DNA from: Vanilla planifolia
Lineage: Eukaryota > Streptophyta > Magnoliopsida > Asparagales > Orchidaceae
DNA: 64,000 nucleotides
Reading direction: 5' to 3'
Assembly: GCA_023846275.1 (NCBI GenBank)
Contig: CM043865.1
Location: forward strand, 7,180,068-7,244,067
Made by a program: the position numbers and the translations under genes. The notes under the pieces were generated by a model that worked only from the letters and a program-made list of their open reading frames with translations, was not told the DNA's origin and searched no databases. Of the stretch, positions 51,600-63,582 are shown in pieces; the first letter of the stretch is position 1; the number at the start of each line of letters is the position of its first letter.

Positions 51600-52140
51600 G
51601 TCCAACCAATGCAAGATATGAACCATTATTTCTTCTAAGACATTTCTGACGCCAAAACAAAACAAATAATATTTCAAGACTGATGACAATGGAAAATTAA
51701 GAGTAAAGGAAGAAAGCATTAATGTATCTTCAGAAGTGAAAAACAAACATGCAAGAAACAGCAGAACAAAAAGAAAACCAAAAAAGAGCAGTGCACCTAC
51801 CTCCACATTGTTATCTTAAACTAGCAACAGCCAAAGTGGCATACAATTTGAAGATTGCTAATTACCTAAAAGACTTCACAATAAAATATACAATTTCCTG
51901 GCTGGACTGACGACCTTTAGCTATTTTTGAACCAATGTTTCTTTTAAGGTAATAATAACTGATACCCAAGAAGAAAGGATACAAGTTTCATGATTCAATG
52001 CCATTTTGAAAAATGCATGTATAAAAGAAAATAACTCCAAAGTACATTTATAATCAATAAATCAAATTGCTCAGAAATAGTAGAGCAAATAAGGAAACCA
52101 CATAGTATCACCATCACATTGTCATCTCAAGGTTAATAGT
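51600..52140. repeat. Imperfect duplication, ~310-330 bp apart
   Basis: TGAACCATTATTTCTTCTAAG (about 51609) is echoed by TGAACCAATGTTTCTTTTAAG (about 51928), and CACATTGTTATCTTAA (about 51803) by CACATTGTCATCTCAA (about 52117), with GAACAAAAAGAAAACC-like and GAGCAAATAAGGAAACC-like blocks between. The copies are diverged. Confidence 0.45.
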
Positions 52141-53824
52141 TAAGGCTCTCAACTAGGTGTTTTCTTGAGCAATCAGAATCAAAGCCAATGATGTGATCTA
52201 AATGTGCTCATAAAACATGCTACCATGCTTGAAGCAGTTCAAATTGGCATGGGCATCAACTACAGCAATCATAATTGAATATAGCAGGGAATAACACTCC
52301 GTGAGAATAGCTTAAATAACAAATGATAATATGTTGGAAAAGGGAGTCTTGGTGTGATAAGAAAGTCATTTTAAAGTAACTTGGGATTTGTGGGTTCTAG
52401 TAGCAGACACCGGTTCTTACAAATGTAATGTAAAGCCATCCACAAAAAGGATTTAAGTTTCAATTTTGATTAAATTTTAATTTAATTTAAAGTTTAAAAA
52501 CCAAAAAATATAGAGAAAATATCACAATTAATAGCTTTAAATTGTCGTTTTGCATGAATCATAACTTAGATATTTATTAATTAGATTTAAATAATAAATA
52601 AAAATTAGATCATAATCCATTTTATAACTAATCAATTGATTATAATAGATTCATGAATGATTACAAACTTGATCGTTAAACCCAAGTTAAAATTGGTAAC
52701 ATAAGATTAGAGTTCCCTCAAAGAAAAGGTTAAAGCAATCAAAATTAGTTGAAAATGAATTCTTAATTTTGGTCAGATTCATTTAAAAAATTCAAAACTT
52801 GACAAAATTACTGAAAATAGCTGAAACCTGACTTCCCTGATTAGTTTCTGAATATTATCTATAGAAACCAATCCAATACAACTGAAATTGATCGGTTTTA
52901 CCTAAAACTCCAAATCATGCCATGCATTAGACCTTTTACATCGGATCCTTCTTGGAACCACACACATGCAAGAGTATTGCATTGCAGTGCATGTTTTATA
53001 ATATGGTTAACAAATAACATAAACAGATCAGAAATATTGGCTCACTTTGTGATTATCCTGTGAGTTTGAAAAGAAGTTTTTAAAATGCAAACTTTTGAAA
53101 AAAAATTAATAAATGAAAATGAAGTTTTGAAGAAAAATCTTAGTGAGGATTGTGGCGCTTATGAGTTTGAAAAGAAAGAAACTTCTGAAAGAGGAGGTTG
53201 GAGGCGTTGTTCTCAACCAGAGTTATCAAGTACTTTCGTTAACTGGATTTATTTAGCTGAAAACTTTGCTTGATTTCTAGGCATCAAATATTTCTTTATT
53301 GGTATCTAAATTCCCTTGCTGTATAAGCAAATCAGTATGTGCAACTTCTAGGATATGCAATGTAAAATGTATTTCAATTGGCAGATACTCTTCCCAAGCA
53401 GCAACAAAGCAAGGATTATAATCCTATTGGTATTAATTATAACAAAACAGACGCTTGAACTTACAAGAAGGAATAAATCAAAGAAGAGTATAAATTTTGG
53501 AACAAAACGAATCAGAAAACTTCAGACGTTTGTTAAAGCCAAGCGTTAGGCTCTGCATAGAGCACATTATCATAAAATCTAGTTAATATCCACAGTTTTT
53601 TCTTTATCAGTCGGCAACATGGATGCTAAAAGTTGAAAGATAAAAAAAAAAATCAAGGCATATGTATCAATTATGGGTCGATTAAAACCATGATCTTTAG
53701 AGAAGGCAAATTACTTCCACCAAAAAGGAAACCACATTCCCCAAAATCAGAGAAACGAAAGCGAGAAAGGTACAGTTTTGAAGTAGAAATAACAGATAAG
53801 AGATATAGAAAAGTGAAATAGGGT
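52141..53824. other. Intergenic DNA, no gene recognised
   Basis: Several open frames of 60-65 codons at 53085-53821 on the plus strand follow one another but share no splice pattern or domain. Confidence 0.4.
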
Positions 53825-54100
53825 TCGAGAAAACCCTAGAAATCATGCAGGAACTGCCTCTGCCTGGCTTCACCCTGTTTGCCCTTTATGTACACCGCGC
53901 TTGCTTGAGGAGATTTGCTGGGAAAGAGATCCTTAAGTCCTCAGACAAGAAAAACGAGCCGAGACGACTGACGGCGTCGGTGGCGTCGGTGGCGGTGTCC
54001 GATCCTGCGGCAACGGCTACGGGATGGTGATCGACGAAAAGAACAGTCGGTCGCCATTCTGGATGAGAACGTAAGGAGCGCTCGGCGAATGAAGCTCCCT
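53825..54100. other. GC-rich island with telo-box; possible promoter or first exon
   Basis: AAAACCCTAG (53832 on) is a telo-box of the type found in plant promoters and 5' leaders. It is followed by ATG at 53845 and 61 open codons on the plus strand. The minus strand offers ATG at 54055-54057 with 38 Arg-rich codons behind a CATAAAATAG TATA-like box at about 54090-54099. Neither product is recognised and no downstream exon could be joined. It could equally be a stranded promoter or 5' UTR left by a lost gene. Confidence 0.35.
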
Positions 54101-54762
54101 ATTTTATGCAATTTGTTATAAAAATTATAACTATGTTGTGTTCTTTGATAGCCGTTCCTCGTTAAACCGAGAGTTTCTTTCAAAGTTTTTCAATTAAACC
54201 CATGCCTTTCATAACTTATATTAAGTCATTGTTTTATGCTTCCTAAGCATATCCGAGACAAAGAAATACTTGTCATTATTTTACCACAATTATATTATCT
54301 TTATAAGATTTACTTGTTTCTATTCTATTTCATTATGGAGCATCTTATTCTTTTATGTCTACTCATTCGATAAGTGAAATGTCTACATAATAAGTTAAAT
54401 ATTTAATTACAACTTGTGAAAGAATTATTAGTGGTCAAAATGCCTAATGGAAATGCAATCAAGGTAGAAAATTTCATTGAAGATAAAATAAAAATCAAAG
54501 TAAAATATTCTCAATACTATTTAATATTTTACCTATAGTATAGTTTGATATAATCTTAGGCATAAATTAATTATTTGATTGCCAAAAAACTAATAGAAAT
54601 TTAAAGCTATGGAAAAGATAATTTGTTTGGTTAGGGAAGGAAAATTTATTTAATTTCTATACACAAATGTAATATCCTCAATTGTAAAATAAAGATGCTT
54701 TTGAATAAATTATAAGTTCGTAATTTTTATGAAACTTTTAATGAAAATACGATTTTGGCACT

Positions 54763-55372
54763 GTACGATCATATGGATTATGTAGTATGATAGAATGTGA
54801 AGCTAAAATGAACAGGCCAAAATAGATTGTATGATACAAATGAAACATCATATCAGTATAATCAGCATTGTATAACAAATCTCTACAAGGAATCAGATGA
54901 GCCTGATACACAGAGAAAGAGAGAGAAGATTTTAATGTAGGGTATGACATCATCCATCATATATAAGTTTGATCAAATAAAATGAGAAATCTAACTATGT
55001 GTGAATAATGAATAAAAGCAAACTCATACTAATACAATTTAGAAATTTTTATTTGTATAATGACTTTAAGTGAGACAAGAATATAGATAAGTAAGATAGA
55101 TAATATCATATTGTGTGATGATAAGACAATGAACAAGCTAAATGAATAAATAAGATGATACAAGTATAACTAAAGTACTATATAAGTATGATCAAGTTAT
55201 AGAAACACCATACAAAAATATCATTAGGTATAAGTTAATAAGAATACATAATCAAAGTTATCATACAACTACGATTAAGATATCACATAGGTATGACCAA
55301 CAAAATTAATGAAAGACTAATGTAAATATCAAGCATTGTACGATACAAAGTGATGTGATCATACACTACGAT
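54763..55372. repeat. Array of paired GTAYGAT/ATCATAC boxes, region 2
   Basis: Boxes end at 54769/54791, 55170/55192 and 55275/55297, each pair 22 bp apart, with further single boxes at 54835, 54862, 54947, 55344 and 55372. Same family as 57394-58350. Confidence 0.6.
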
Positions 55373-57393
55373 GTTGAATAACTAAAAAATTTTAAAGCAT
55401 GAAATAATGAATAATATAATAAATCATTGTGAGAAAAATATAATTGTTCATTAGAGTTAAATAGTAATGGAGCTGAAGAGGCATCTAATAGAATGGATAT
55501 GACCATAAGAAGGATGTAATAATCTAAGCATGGGATGGAGTTTAAGGAAAAATTTGAGAAAACATTGACCAAGTGCAATTGAGTGAAACAAAATAGAAGA
55601 AAGAAATCTAAGAAGGGTTAAGCATACCACAAGGTTAATACTAAGGAGATCAGACCACAAGTAATATAACACTTGAGAATTGAAAGAGAAAATGTGTAAA
55701 GATTCATGCCTTAGCATGACCATTACAATGGAAATAAGTGGTTGGCAATATTATACTTGGTGTATAAGTTGTGATAGTTAATTTGTTATAGAATAGAAGC
55801 CTTTAACAAAAAATGAAGAATAGAAAAATATTGAGGATTCTTATATAGTCAAATTGTGCTTATGAATTGATGGTTGATGCATGATGCATGCTAGAATTAT
55901 AGAATCTTAAGAGCTGATATTTTAAAAAAATATATTTGAGGATTCTTGACATATTTATGAATATAAATGATTTATGGTATGTCACTTTGGTTGGAAGCAT
56001 CATTTATGTTCATATATTGTGTGACCATGTTCACAAAAAGTAAAATATAAGAGAAAGTAAAATTATCACTTGTGAATATATCTTCGAAAAAAAGGAATGA
56101 CAAGATTATGAAATACAAAAAAAAGTTAAAAAAAGAAGAGAAAATAGTTTGGTGAAGAGAGGCTAAAGTTTAAAAGATGATACGAATATAATTATCCAAA
56201 GTGACAACTATCATTCTAAAATGATGGTTATAATGATAAGCCAAATAATTCATTCATCAAAGCTATTTATGATGGAATAATAAGTTCTTAAATTTGTCCA
56301 ATCATTAATGAAGTGCCTTTTTTAAAAGGCAATCCTCAAAAAGATAAAAGGTTAATGGAAATAAGCAAATTTATAAGTGAGATAAAAGATAACGAGTTAA
56401 AAGCTTTCACTTGATAATTTACTCAACTTTAATTATTCAATCACATGTTCTTTTTCATATTATAATGCTAGATATTGATCAAATATTTGTTTTTTTAGAT
56501 ATAAGTACTTGTATTTGCCATTGAGCCAATGTTAGTTAGCTCGACATATTTTTGGCCTAATACTTTCAAGTCAAAATGAAGAAACTATAGGACAATCGAA
56601 AAGTAGTAAGTGGTAGAATGTGATTATACAACCTAAAGGATGCTTTAATAGTTCTTTGTTGGTTTTCTATAATTGAGAAAAATTCATATACTAAATTTTA
56701 ATCATGATATTAGCCTATTATTTTCGTTGTTCAACAATAGTTATGATTAAAATGTTCCATTATTTTTAATGTTAAATTATTTTTTATTAATTAACTAAAG
56801 TTGTTCGATTAGATATTGGGTTTTAATATGTTTATTTATAAGAAAAAAGAATTCTATTTAGCTTTTGCAAATCATTAAATGACTTTTATAAAAAAAGTTT
56901 TAAAGTTTTTAAAAACTTGCTTTAAATATATGATTTTAGAATAACAAAAGGAAATTTTCTGTGTTTTAAAAATTATGAAAAGAAAGAGTAAAAAACTTAG
57001 TTGATCTGATATCAAAATATACAAAAGGCTAGTGAGAGGTCACCATAAGAGTAGTATTAAAGCAATTAAAGTCTTAAAAAAACCACAAGACATTAAGAAA
57101 AACCTAAGTTAAATAGTCTAGAAGAAAACAAACTTTGGTGAAGAATTTAAACCTGGAAATTAATTAGCATGTAAAACTAGTGAAGTTTAGGGAGACATTC
57201 CAACTATAACCAAAACATCAAAAATAAAATTTAAAAAGAAATTAAAAACCTAGATAATGAGAAAAGGTAAATCTTGTAAATAGGAAAACCTGCATCTTGC
57301 ACCTTTGTTTAACTATGTTTGATGCTTGTTTAAATTTAAAATGTATGATAAGAAAACATAAATTTAGATGAAAAACTTAAACTATAAAGGCAA
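55373..57393. other. AT-rich DNA between the two box arrays
   Basis: No gene and few boxes. Open frames of 70-90 codons at 55366-55723 are Leu/Ser/Phe-rich and look fortuitous. Confidence 0.5.
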
Positions 57394-58350
57394 ATCATAT
57401 AACACTATTAAACAAATCATATAATATGATATGCATATAATTAAAATTAGAGAACAAGAAAAGAATCTATCATACAGTACGATAATAAACCATCATATAG
57501 TATGGTTTTAAGAGCAACAATTATTTAAGATAACTTAGAACATTATATTGCATGATATCAAACCATTATATAATATCACATAATGAGGAAAGAGATAAAT
57601 AAACTAAAAGATACCATTGTATAATGTAATACTTCATCAATATATAGCATTATAAGATAAGTACAAAGTAGATTAGAATGTCTTATAATACAATTTAAAG
57701 ACATCACATAGTATGATAGAGTGAATAAGATGTGAACAAACAAAATGAGACCATCATATAGTAAGATGCCACACAATCATACAAGATGATGTGATAAACA
57801 AGCTAGTTAAATAGAAAGAATCATTTATTATACCTCAGGTTATTGGATAGTACAAACAAAGGATGAAACATAGGATTAAATTATCATACAGTACGATATA
57901 TAACCATCATATAATATGATAGAGCAAGAAGGAATGTACATGAATTAACTGAGGGCATTACACAATATTATATACTTTATCATAGAATATGCCATATTGA
58001 GCGATTTAGCCAAAAAGAATCATACAGACCACCAATTAGAATGATCAAAGAAGAATAAATGGAATATAAGCTAATCAAAACATTATCAAATACTAGACAA
58101 AGTATCATACAATATGATAAAATAAAATGAGTAGACATAGAAGTATTATACAATATGATTAGAAACATTGTAATAATACAACTCCTCATTTAATCGACCA
58201 ATGCACCAACATGTTAAACAATGAGAAAGACTCATAGCAATGTGGGATTATATAGTGTAATGATAAATATCATTATGATAATTATATATAGTACTAATAA
58301 AGCTTAAAATATAATTGTATTGTATGATAGTAGATTTTATATAGTTTGAT
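57394..58350. repeat. Satellite-like array of paired near-palindromic 15-bp boxes
   Basis: The box is ATCATAYARTAYGAT, whose 7-bp arms are complementary at 6 of 7 positions. Starts fall in pairs: 57394/57416, 57469/57492, 57542/57565, 57616/57639, 57681/57703, 57753/57776, 57827/57842, 57883/57906, 57957/57979, 58082/58104, 58145/58167, 58248/58270 and 58314/58336, plus an incomplete pair at 58019. Within a pair the spacing is 22-23 bp in nearly every case. Pair starts follow one another at 57-75 bp from 57394 to 58145; later steps are 103 and 66 bp. Sequence between boxes is poorly conserved, so the boxes and their spacing are the conserved part. Confidence 0.75.
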
Positions 58351-58689
58351 AATATATGTATGCCTACATGACTGAGAAGGACTTGGGTGAATATTACATT
58401 TTTTATAAAATTATTTGTACTACATCGATAGTATTGAATTCTTAAGTTATGAGATGCATTGTGAATTATGTAGAATGGCATCAATAAACCACAAAGATTA
58501 TGAAGAGGTAAATATCTCATTCAATCGAATGACTTTAAATTTCTAAGCTATACATGATCATGATAAAAGGGAAAGAATATGTATGATGCAATCAAAGAGG
58601 GAGGCACTTAATGAGAATGAAAGAAGTTCAAATGCATTTTATGCTAACAAGTTAATGGAACAATTTTGAATGCTATAAACACAACATCT

Positions 58690-59020
58690 AGGTGATAAGG
58701 TGACCTTATTTAATGCTAAGGATTAACTCAAAAGAATTGAAATGCTATTTGATATCATAGAATGTGGAAATTGTCAAAGAGTACCACTAATTATACTAAT
58801 ACTAAAATGTGCTATTGGGCATTGGTGGAAAGGCCAAGAAAGAAATTTATTAGAGTTAAAACAAACTCACAAATATCTTGAAAGGATTTCTACCATGCAT
58901 TTCTAGAATGGTACATTCTAGAATCAATCAAACACAAAATATGAGATTAACTATCAAAGTTGTATCAAAAGAACCTTATTATTAAAGAATATTTAGAGAC
59001 ATTTTTTTGGCTTATAATGT
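58690..59020 (+). pseudogene. gypsy gag (Retrotrans_gag) fragment
   Basis: Readings include GDKVTLFNAKD*LKRIE, CAIGHWWKGQ and, after a frame change, KDFYHAFLEWYILESIKHK, LSKLYQKNLIIKEYLETF. These match the A.DWLR.IE, A..WWE, F...FY.RYFPES and F..L.QG..SV.EY...F blocks of gypsy gag. Stops replace at least two tryptophans. Confidence 0.75.
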
Positions 59021-59338
59021 ATGCTTTAGAAATCATGACATCTGAGAAACATTGATGCTATCTTACTTGATTGGTTTAAAAAATGCAATTCAAAATATGC
59101 TAACACCACTAGAATTTGATTCTAAAAATTAATGGAGGCATCAAAAGGATAGAATAAGATATTGAACTAACTAAACCAAGAAAGACAATCAAGAAAAGGA
59201 AAGGATTATACAATAGAAAAACTAATAAGAATAAAAAGACATATAGGCAAACTTCAAACAAGGATAATAGAAAAAATGCCATAATGCCAGATATGTTGAA
59301 AATTTCATAAAGACAAGTTTAAGAAAATGAGAATTAAA

Positions 59339-59380
59339 TGCTTAAATTGTAGAAACTTTGGGAATTATACAAAAGAATTC
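59339..59380 (+). pseudogene. Degenerate gag zinc knuckle
   Basis: CLNCRNFGNYTKEF corresponds to CX2CX4HX4C. The two N-terminal cysteines remain, the histidine position is Tyr or Asn and the last cysteine is Phe. Confidence 0.6.
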
Positions 59381-59598
59381 CCACAAGGACAAAAGCAATC
59401 TAGTGAAAGAAAGATTGTAAAAAAGGACCCTGAAATGCCAACAAGAACAATAGCAATAAAGGGAATGACCATACTTATATGCAACACCAGATGGCACAAC
59501 CCCAAATTTATGCAATCAACCAAGATGAAGCTCTAGTAGTGAGGACACAAGTTGTTATTAGACTTTTTGATGCTCAGAAGCCAATCAAGCATGCAAAA

Positions 59599-59643
59599 GT
59601 ACTTCTGGACGATCAAGGAATCTATATTTTAAGTGCAAAGTCA
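59599..59643 (+). pseudogene. gypsy protease active-site region
   Basis: VLLDDQGIYILSAKS lies where gypsy proteases have VLFDSGASHSFIS. The catalytic D-S/T-G is disrupted (DDQG). About 40 codons earlier, YAINQDEA matches the linker typical of gag-protease junctions. Confidence 0.55.
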
Positions 59644-59841
59644 AGACAGAGCCTAAACTTCATTCTGGGTTCAAAATTTATGCTTGAGACAAAAAAAGAA
59701 CAAAAAAAAACCATTAAGCTCATTCTTATTAGCTTCACTAACAACCTCCATCCCAACTTGACCTAATGATGACCTTCCTAGACCTCATTCTATCAAAAAA
59801 ATTCAACAATAGGCCTTTTGGGCCAATTTTGGAACACAGGT

Positions 59842-60125
59842 TCAAGCGACCTATGAATGCAATAGAATCGTCAACACCACACCAACCCACCAATCCATCC
59901 AGCTAGAAAAATAGTTTGTGTGGCCCTCAAATGCACATAGAATTGTAAATGTCACACCAACCCACTAATTTGACCTACTAGCAAATGGTTTGTGAGACCC
60001 ATGAATTCATGCATAACTACTTATTCTAAGCCAAGCCACGAGCAAAGCAATTTGCATGACCCATGAATGCACGTAGAACCACCAAAATCTAGCCAACCCT
60101 TCAATCTAGCCCGCTAACAAAATAG
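59842..60125 (+). repeat. 62-75-bp degenerate tandem repeat, 4 units, copy 2
   Basis: Units begin at about 59842, 59914, 59989 and 60051. The consensus carries TTTGYRTGACCCATGAATGCA, then AGAA, then CCAACCCACYAAT and CTARCAAAATAG. The repeat sits within the gypsy relic just behind the protease region and shares its vocabulary with 12640-12990. Confidence 0.7.
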
Positions 60126-60253
60126 TTCACATTCCACTAAGACGCAAGCAATCTGTCACTTCCACTAGATCTGTTGACCCGACCTGTGACATGCCAACCT
60201 TATTCAATGCAAAACAACCCGCACAAATCTAACTAAGGCTGAACCAAAAATGA

Positions 60254-60375
60254 TAGCTTTTAAGAAAGTTATTTAGCAACATCTTTAACCATAAATTTTT
60301 AGAACTAGAATTACAGCTTTATAATAAGTTATTTGGTAACAACTTTTGATCATAATTTTTGTACTTTTATTTTCT
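60254..60375 (+). repeat. 60-bp tandem pair with AGCTTTTNAAGAAAG core, copy 2
   Basis: AGCTTT starts at 60255 and 60315, each followed by TTATTTRGYAACA. Identical spacing and neighbourhood to the pair at 13041/13101. Confidence 0.6.
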
Positions 60376-60379
60376 TTTT

Positions 60380-61787
60380 TATTTGTACTTCTTCTTAAGA
60401 TCTCTATAAAATAAGAGACCTACCCTTTGGAAAGGATGAATTTTGGATGAGAAAAGTTTCCAGTATTCCTTACATCTTGAATAATTTTATGATAAATAAT
60501 AACAAAATTTGTAATATGTTAATTCATTGTGGCTTCAGTACTAGAATGTGGGATGTGAAGCCCAAGCAATAAGAAACCATGCCAAGTATCTTCAAATACT
60601 ACAAGAACGCCTTCTTGTCATCGCCAGTACAATGATTCTTTTTCACTTTGTCATTTTTAATTTACTTATATTTGTGCCACTTTCACCTTCTTTAGACTTT
60701 ATTTGTGATTCATGCTTTTCGTTTCCCTCCCTACTCTCTAATATTTAATTTTCTTACATGTTTGGATCAAGAACTTTTCATGCAAGTACTTTGTTACTCC
60801 AAATTTTCCATGCCTTTGGTTTTTTTAATGCTTTCAGTTTATGCCCATGTTTCCTTTACTTTGTTCCTTATTTTATCTTGAGATCTATTTTATTAACCCT
60901 TTTATGCCCCACCTCTACATCGTTGAAGGGGTTGTGGGCTTAATATATAGTGCGACCCATGTGTTATTTTTGGTTTTCTCTTAAATAAGATTTCCTTAGA
61001 CAGGTATCTCTTATATATTGTCTTTTTGAGTTTCCTGTATCTATATTTCAAATTTTTTTTCTTCTTAGCACGTGCAAGCTAATCTCTAAGTTACTCATTA
61101 TAATTACATCACCCATCTGACATCATCTAGCTTCACTTGATGTGATCACAAGTACTTAACAATATCTAAATAAACTATAAATTATTTTATGTAATTATGT
61201 TCATCATACTCTTTCATAATTACAAGCATAATCAAAGAAATCATGTTTGAATAACTATATTTAGAAATTCCTTAATAATCACTTTACCTACCAGTAAAAA
61301 CAATAGCAACAAATAGATATATTAAAGATAATGTGGAAATAAATGGAATACCATTCTATTCCAAGTTCATTTTAAATAACATTTTGGAATTTTACATAAT
61401 ATTGGAGATGGAAGTGATTATTATATTATAAGATGGTTCATCAAAGTTAAATTTCTTTGGAAAAGGAAGAAAAGTACCACTTATATCTATAATGAAATCT
61501 AAAAAAATAATATGAAAAAGGATGTGAGTACTCCTTAGTATTCATATAATGTGTAGCACAAATAAAACTATAATTACAAGATGCATAATAAGTTTATAAG
61601 TATCTGGAGGTTCTCTTAAAGACTTACACGTGTTACCAACATATTGATATATCATGTTTACCATCAAATTGATGCTTGATACAAACTTATTTCCAAGGAA
61701 ACATATCAAATGGCATAAACAAAGAAGTAGGATATGAGGAACCAATTACAAGAACTTCTTCATAAGGGTCTTATTTGATCAAATGTT
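60380..61787. other. Non-coding stretch inside the gypsy relic
   Basis: No retroelement domain between the 60-bp pair and the RT piece. Short open frames at 60548-60943 on the plus strand have Phe/Leu/Ser-rich products of no known family. Confidence 0.4.
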
Positions 61788-61892
61788 AACCCATGGAGTA
61801 TACTTTTTGTTAACAAGAAAGATGATAGCCTTCAAATATGTGAAGATTACTAGGAACTAAATAGAGTTATCATCAAGATTAAATACACATTT
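61788..61892 (+). pseudogene. gypsy reverse transcriptase fragment
   Basis: One frame reads NPWSILFVNKKDDSLQIC and EDY*ELNRVIIKIKYTF, the SPWGAPVLFVKKKDGS.RMC and IDYRELNKVTIKNRYPL blocks of Ty3/gypsy RT. The Arg codon of DYREL is a stop. Confidence 0.88.
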
Positions 61893-62074
61893 CGTTAGAT
61901 TAATGAGTCAAATTTTTTTATAATAATCCCGTGAATCGTCGTAGTATTGATCAAAGTCCCTTTGAATTTGTCATGAGCCAAGGTCTTCAATAACCTTATT
62001 CCCTTATTAGTGGACTTTTAAATTTTTGGTTTTGTTTCTTCCTTTACCTTTTATAAAAAATATCTAAAAAAATT

Positions 62075-62317
62075 AATCTAAGTAACGAAAGATATAAGAA
62101 ACTAGTAGATTCTCAAAGAAAAATTAAAGCATTTTATGGAAGAGACTATGTTATAATTAGGATTAAGTCAGAATAATTTTCTCTCAATGCTTATAAAAAA
62201 TTACAAGTGTGTGAAGTTGGACTTTTTAGGAATATTCAAAAATTAAGAACTAATGCATATATATTGGATTTACTAAAGAGTTTAGAATTAGTGTTATCTT
62301 TAATATTAAAAATTTAG
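62075..62317 (+). pseudogene. gypsy integrase C-terminal fragment
   Basis: 81 codons in one frame, interrupted by a stop at 62174-62176: SNERYKKLVDSQRKIKAFY, GRDYVIIRIKSE, KLQVCEVGLFRNIQKL and NAYILDL. These are the helix and SH3-like blocks (N..YK..AD..R....F..GD.V.V, R..GPF.I...I..NAY.LDLP) that end gypsy integrases. Confidence 0.85.
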
Positions 62318-63582
62318 TCCCTTATAAGACGCTACATTAAATACCTAATAAGTCATTTGAGTTTAATTCTTTCATATTGAGTAAACATATTTCTATCATT
62401 ACATTAGCATTGACAATAGTGACAATATGAAAAATATTTTAGATCATGAGATAATTTTAACCAAAGATTGTAAAGTTACAAATTTTTTAGTTCGTTAGAA
62501 GTGCAAAACTCATATCAAGAACTCTTAGATTACCTATGATGACTTACAACATATCACGTCACACCTGTTAGAATATTACTGTACCCATCACCTCGATACT
62601 ACTCATATTACCTAACCTTGATTAATGTATAGTATTTTTTATATTTTGTAATAATCTATTAAACTTCTTTAGTATTGTAGACTCCAATCTAAATGTTAAT
62701 AAAAGTCTAAATTTATCCTATATTAATAAGATTTGTTATCAGATAAGAATATCATGCCTTAAGCTAAGGACCTCAATTAGCTCAGAGGGAGTATGAGACT
62801 ATTGATGACTCATTGAGCATTTGTGATGTTATACTTTATGATTATGATGTCATAAAAACTTGTGAAGCCTTAATGAGTGTTAAATAAGACTAATGATTAG
62901 ATTTCATACATTAGGTTAGCTTGATATGTTGAGATATCTTATGTGATATTATTATCCATACTGATGATTTTGTTACATTGGATATGTTATTATACTATTA
63001 CATGTTTATTTTTATAATAATACTTAAGAAGTTTCTATTGAACTTACTCTCCTTCACTATCTCCCATTATATCATCTATAGGTGCAAGGAGTTAAAAGTT
63101 AGTTGGAGCATCAAAGTCAATGCCTTTAACATATTATTTATTTACCTAGATTTTTTATAATATTATAATTGTAGTTTATTGTTCATTGTCAACATTTTTA
63201 TTTATATTATTAGACATTGGAGTATATGAAACTTTTGTAATAAACTTTGATATCTATATTTGAATATTATTTCATGTGATAAACTTGCTCTTTTGGATGG
63301 CATGTGGATAATGTGATGGTTTGTTGATATCATGAATTTGTATGGATATGCTTTATCACAAATTTTCTTTGATTCCATATACACATTAGTGTATATTGAT
63401 AAATTACTTAATTTAAAATAAACCAATGTTTATGTCAGTCGGGTGACAAGTTGAAGTAAGGATAGAATTCATTTTAAAAACACATTATAAGCATTATGAT
63501 CAAATTTGAAGATTACAACACTTAATAAGATTATTGAGTGAAAGTGACTAGTCAAATGTATTAATTGATAAAAAAGTCTGAG
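62318..63582. other. Region 3' of the integrase, no gene
   Basis: AT-rich with no domain. If 63583 is the start of the 3' LTR, this is the untranslated 3' part of the gypsy element. Confidence 0.4.

Larger units (their letters stand above)
58690..62317 (+). mobile_element. Ty3/gypsy retrotransposon relic
   Basis: In order on the plus strand: gag (58690-59000), zinc knuckle (59339-59380), protease motif (59599-59643), a repeat-rich stretch (59842-60380), RT (61788-61892) and integrase C-terminus (62075-62317). RT before integrase is the gypsy order. Most of RT, all of RNase H and the integrase core are missing, and stops are frequent. Confidence 0.82.

Noticed and set aside
57469-58520. Minus-strand open frames of 66-90 codons over the box array
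   Set aside because: They are Ile/Leu/Tyr/Ser-rich products of the repeated AT-rich boxes and show no protein family.
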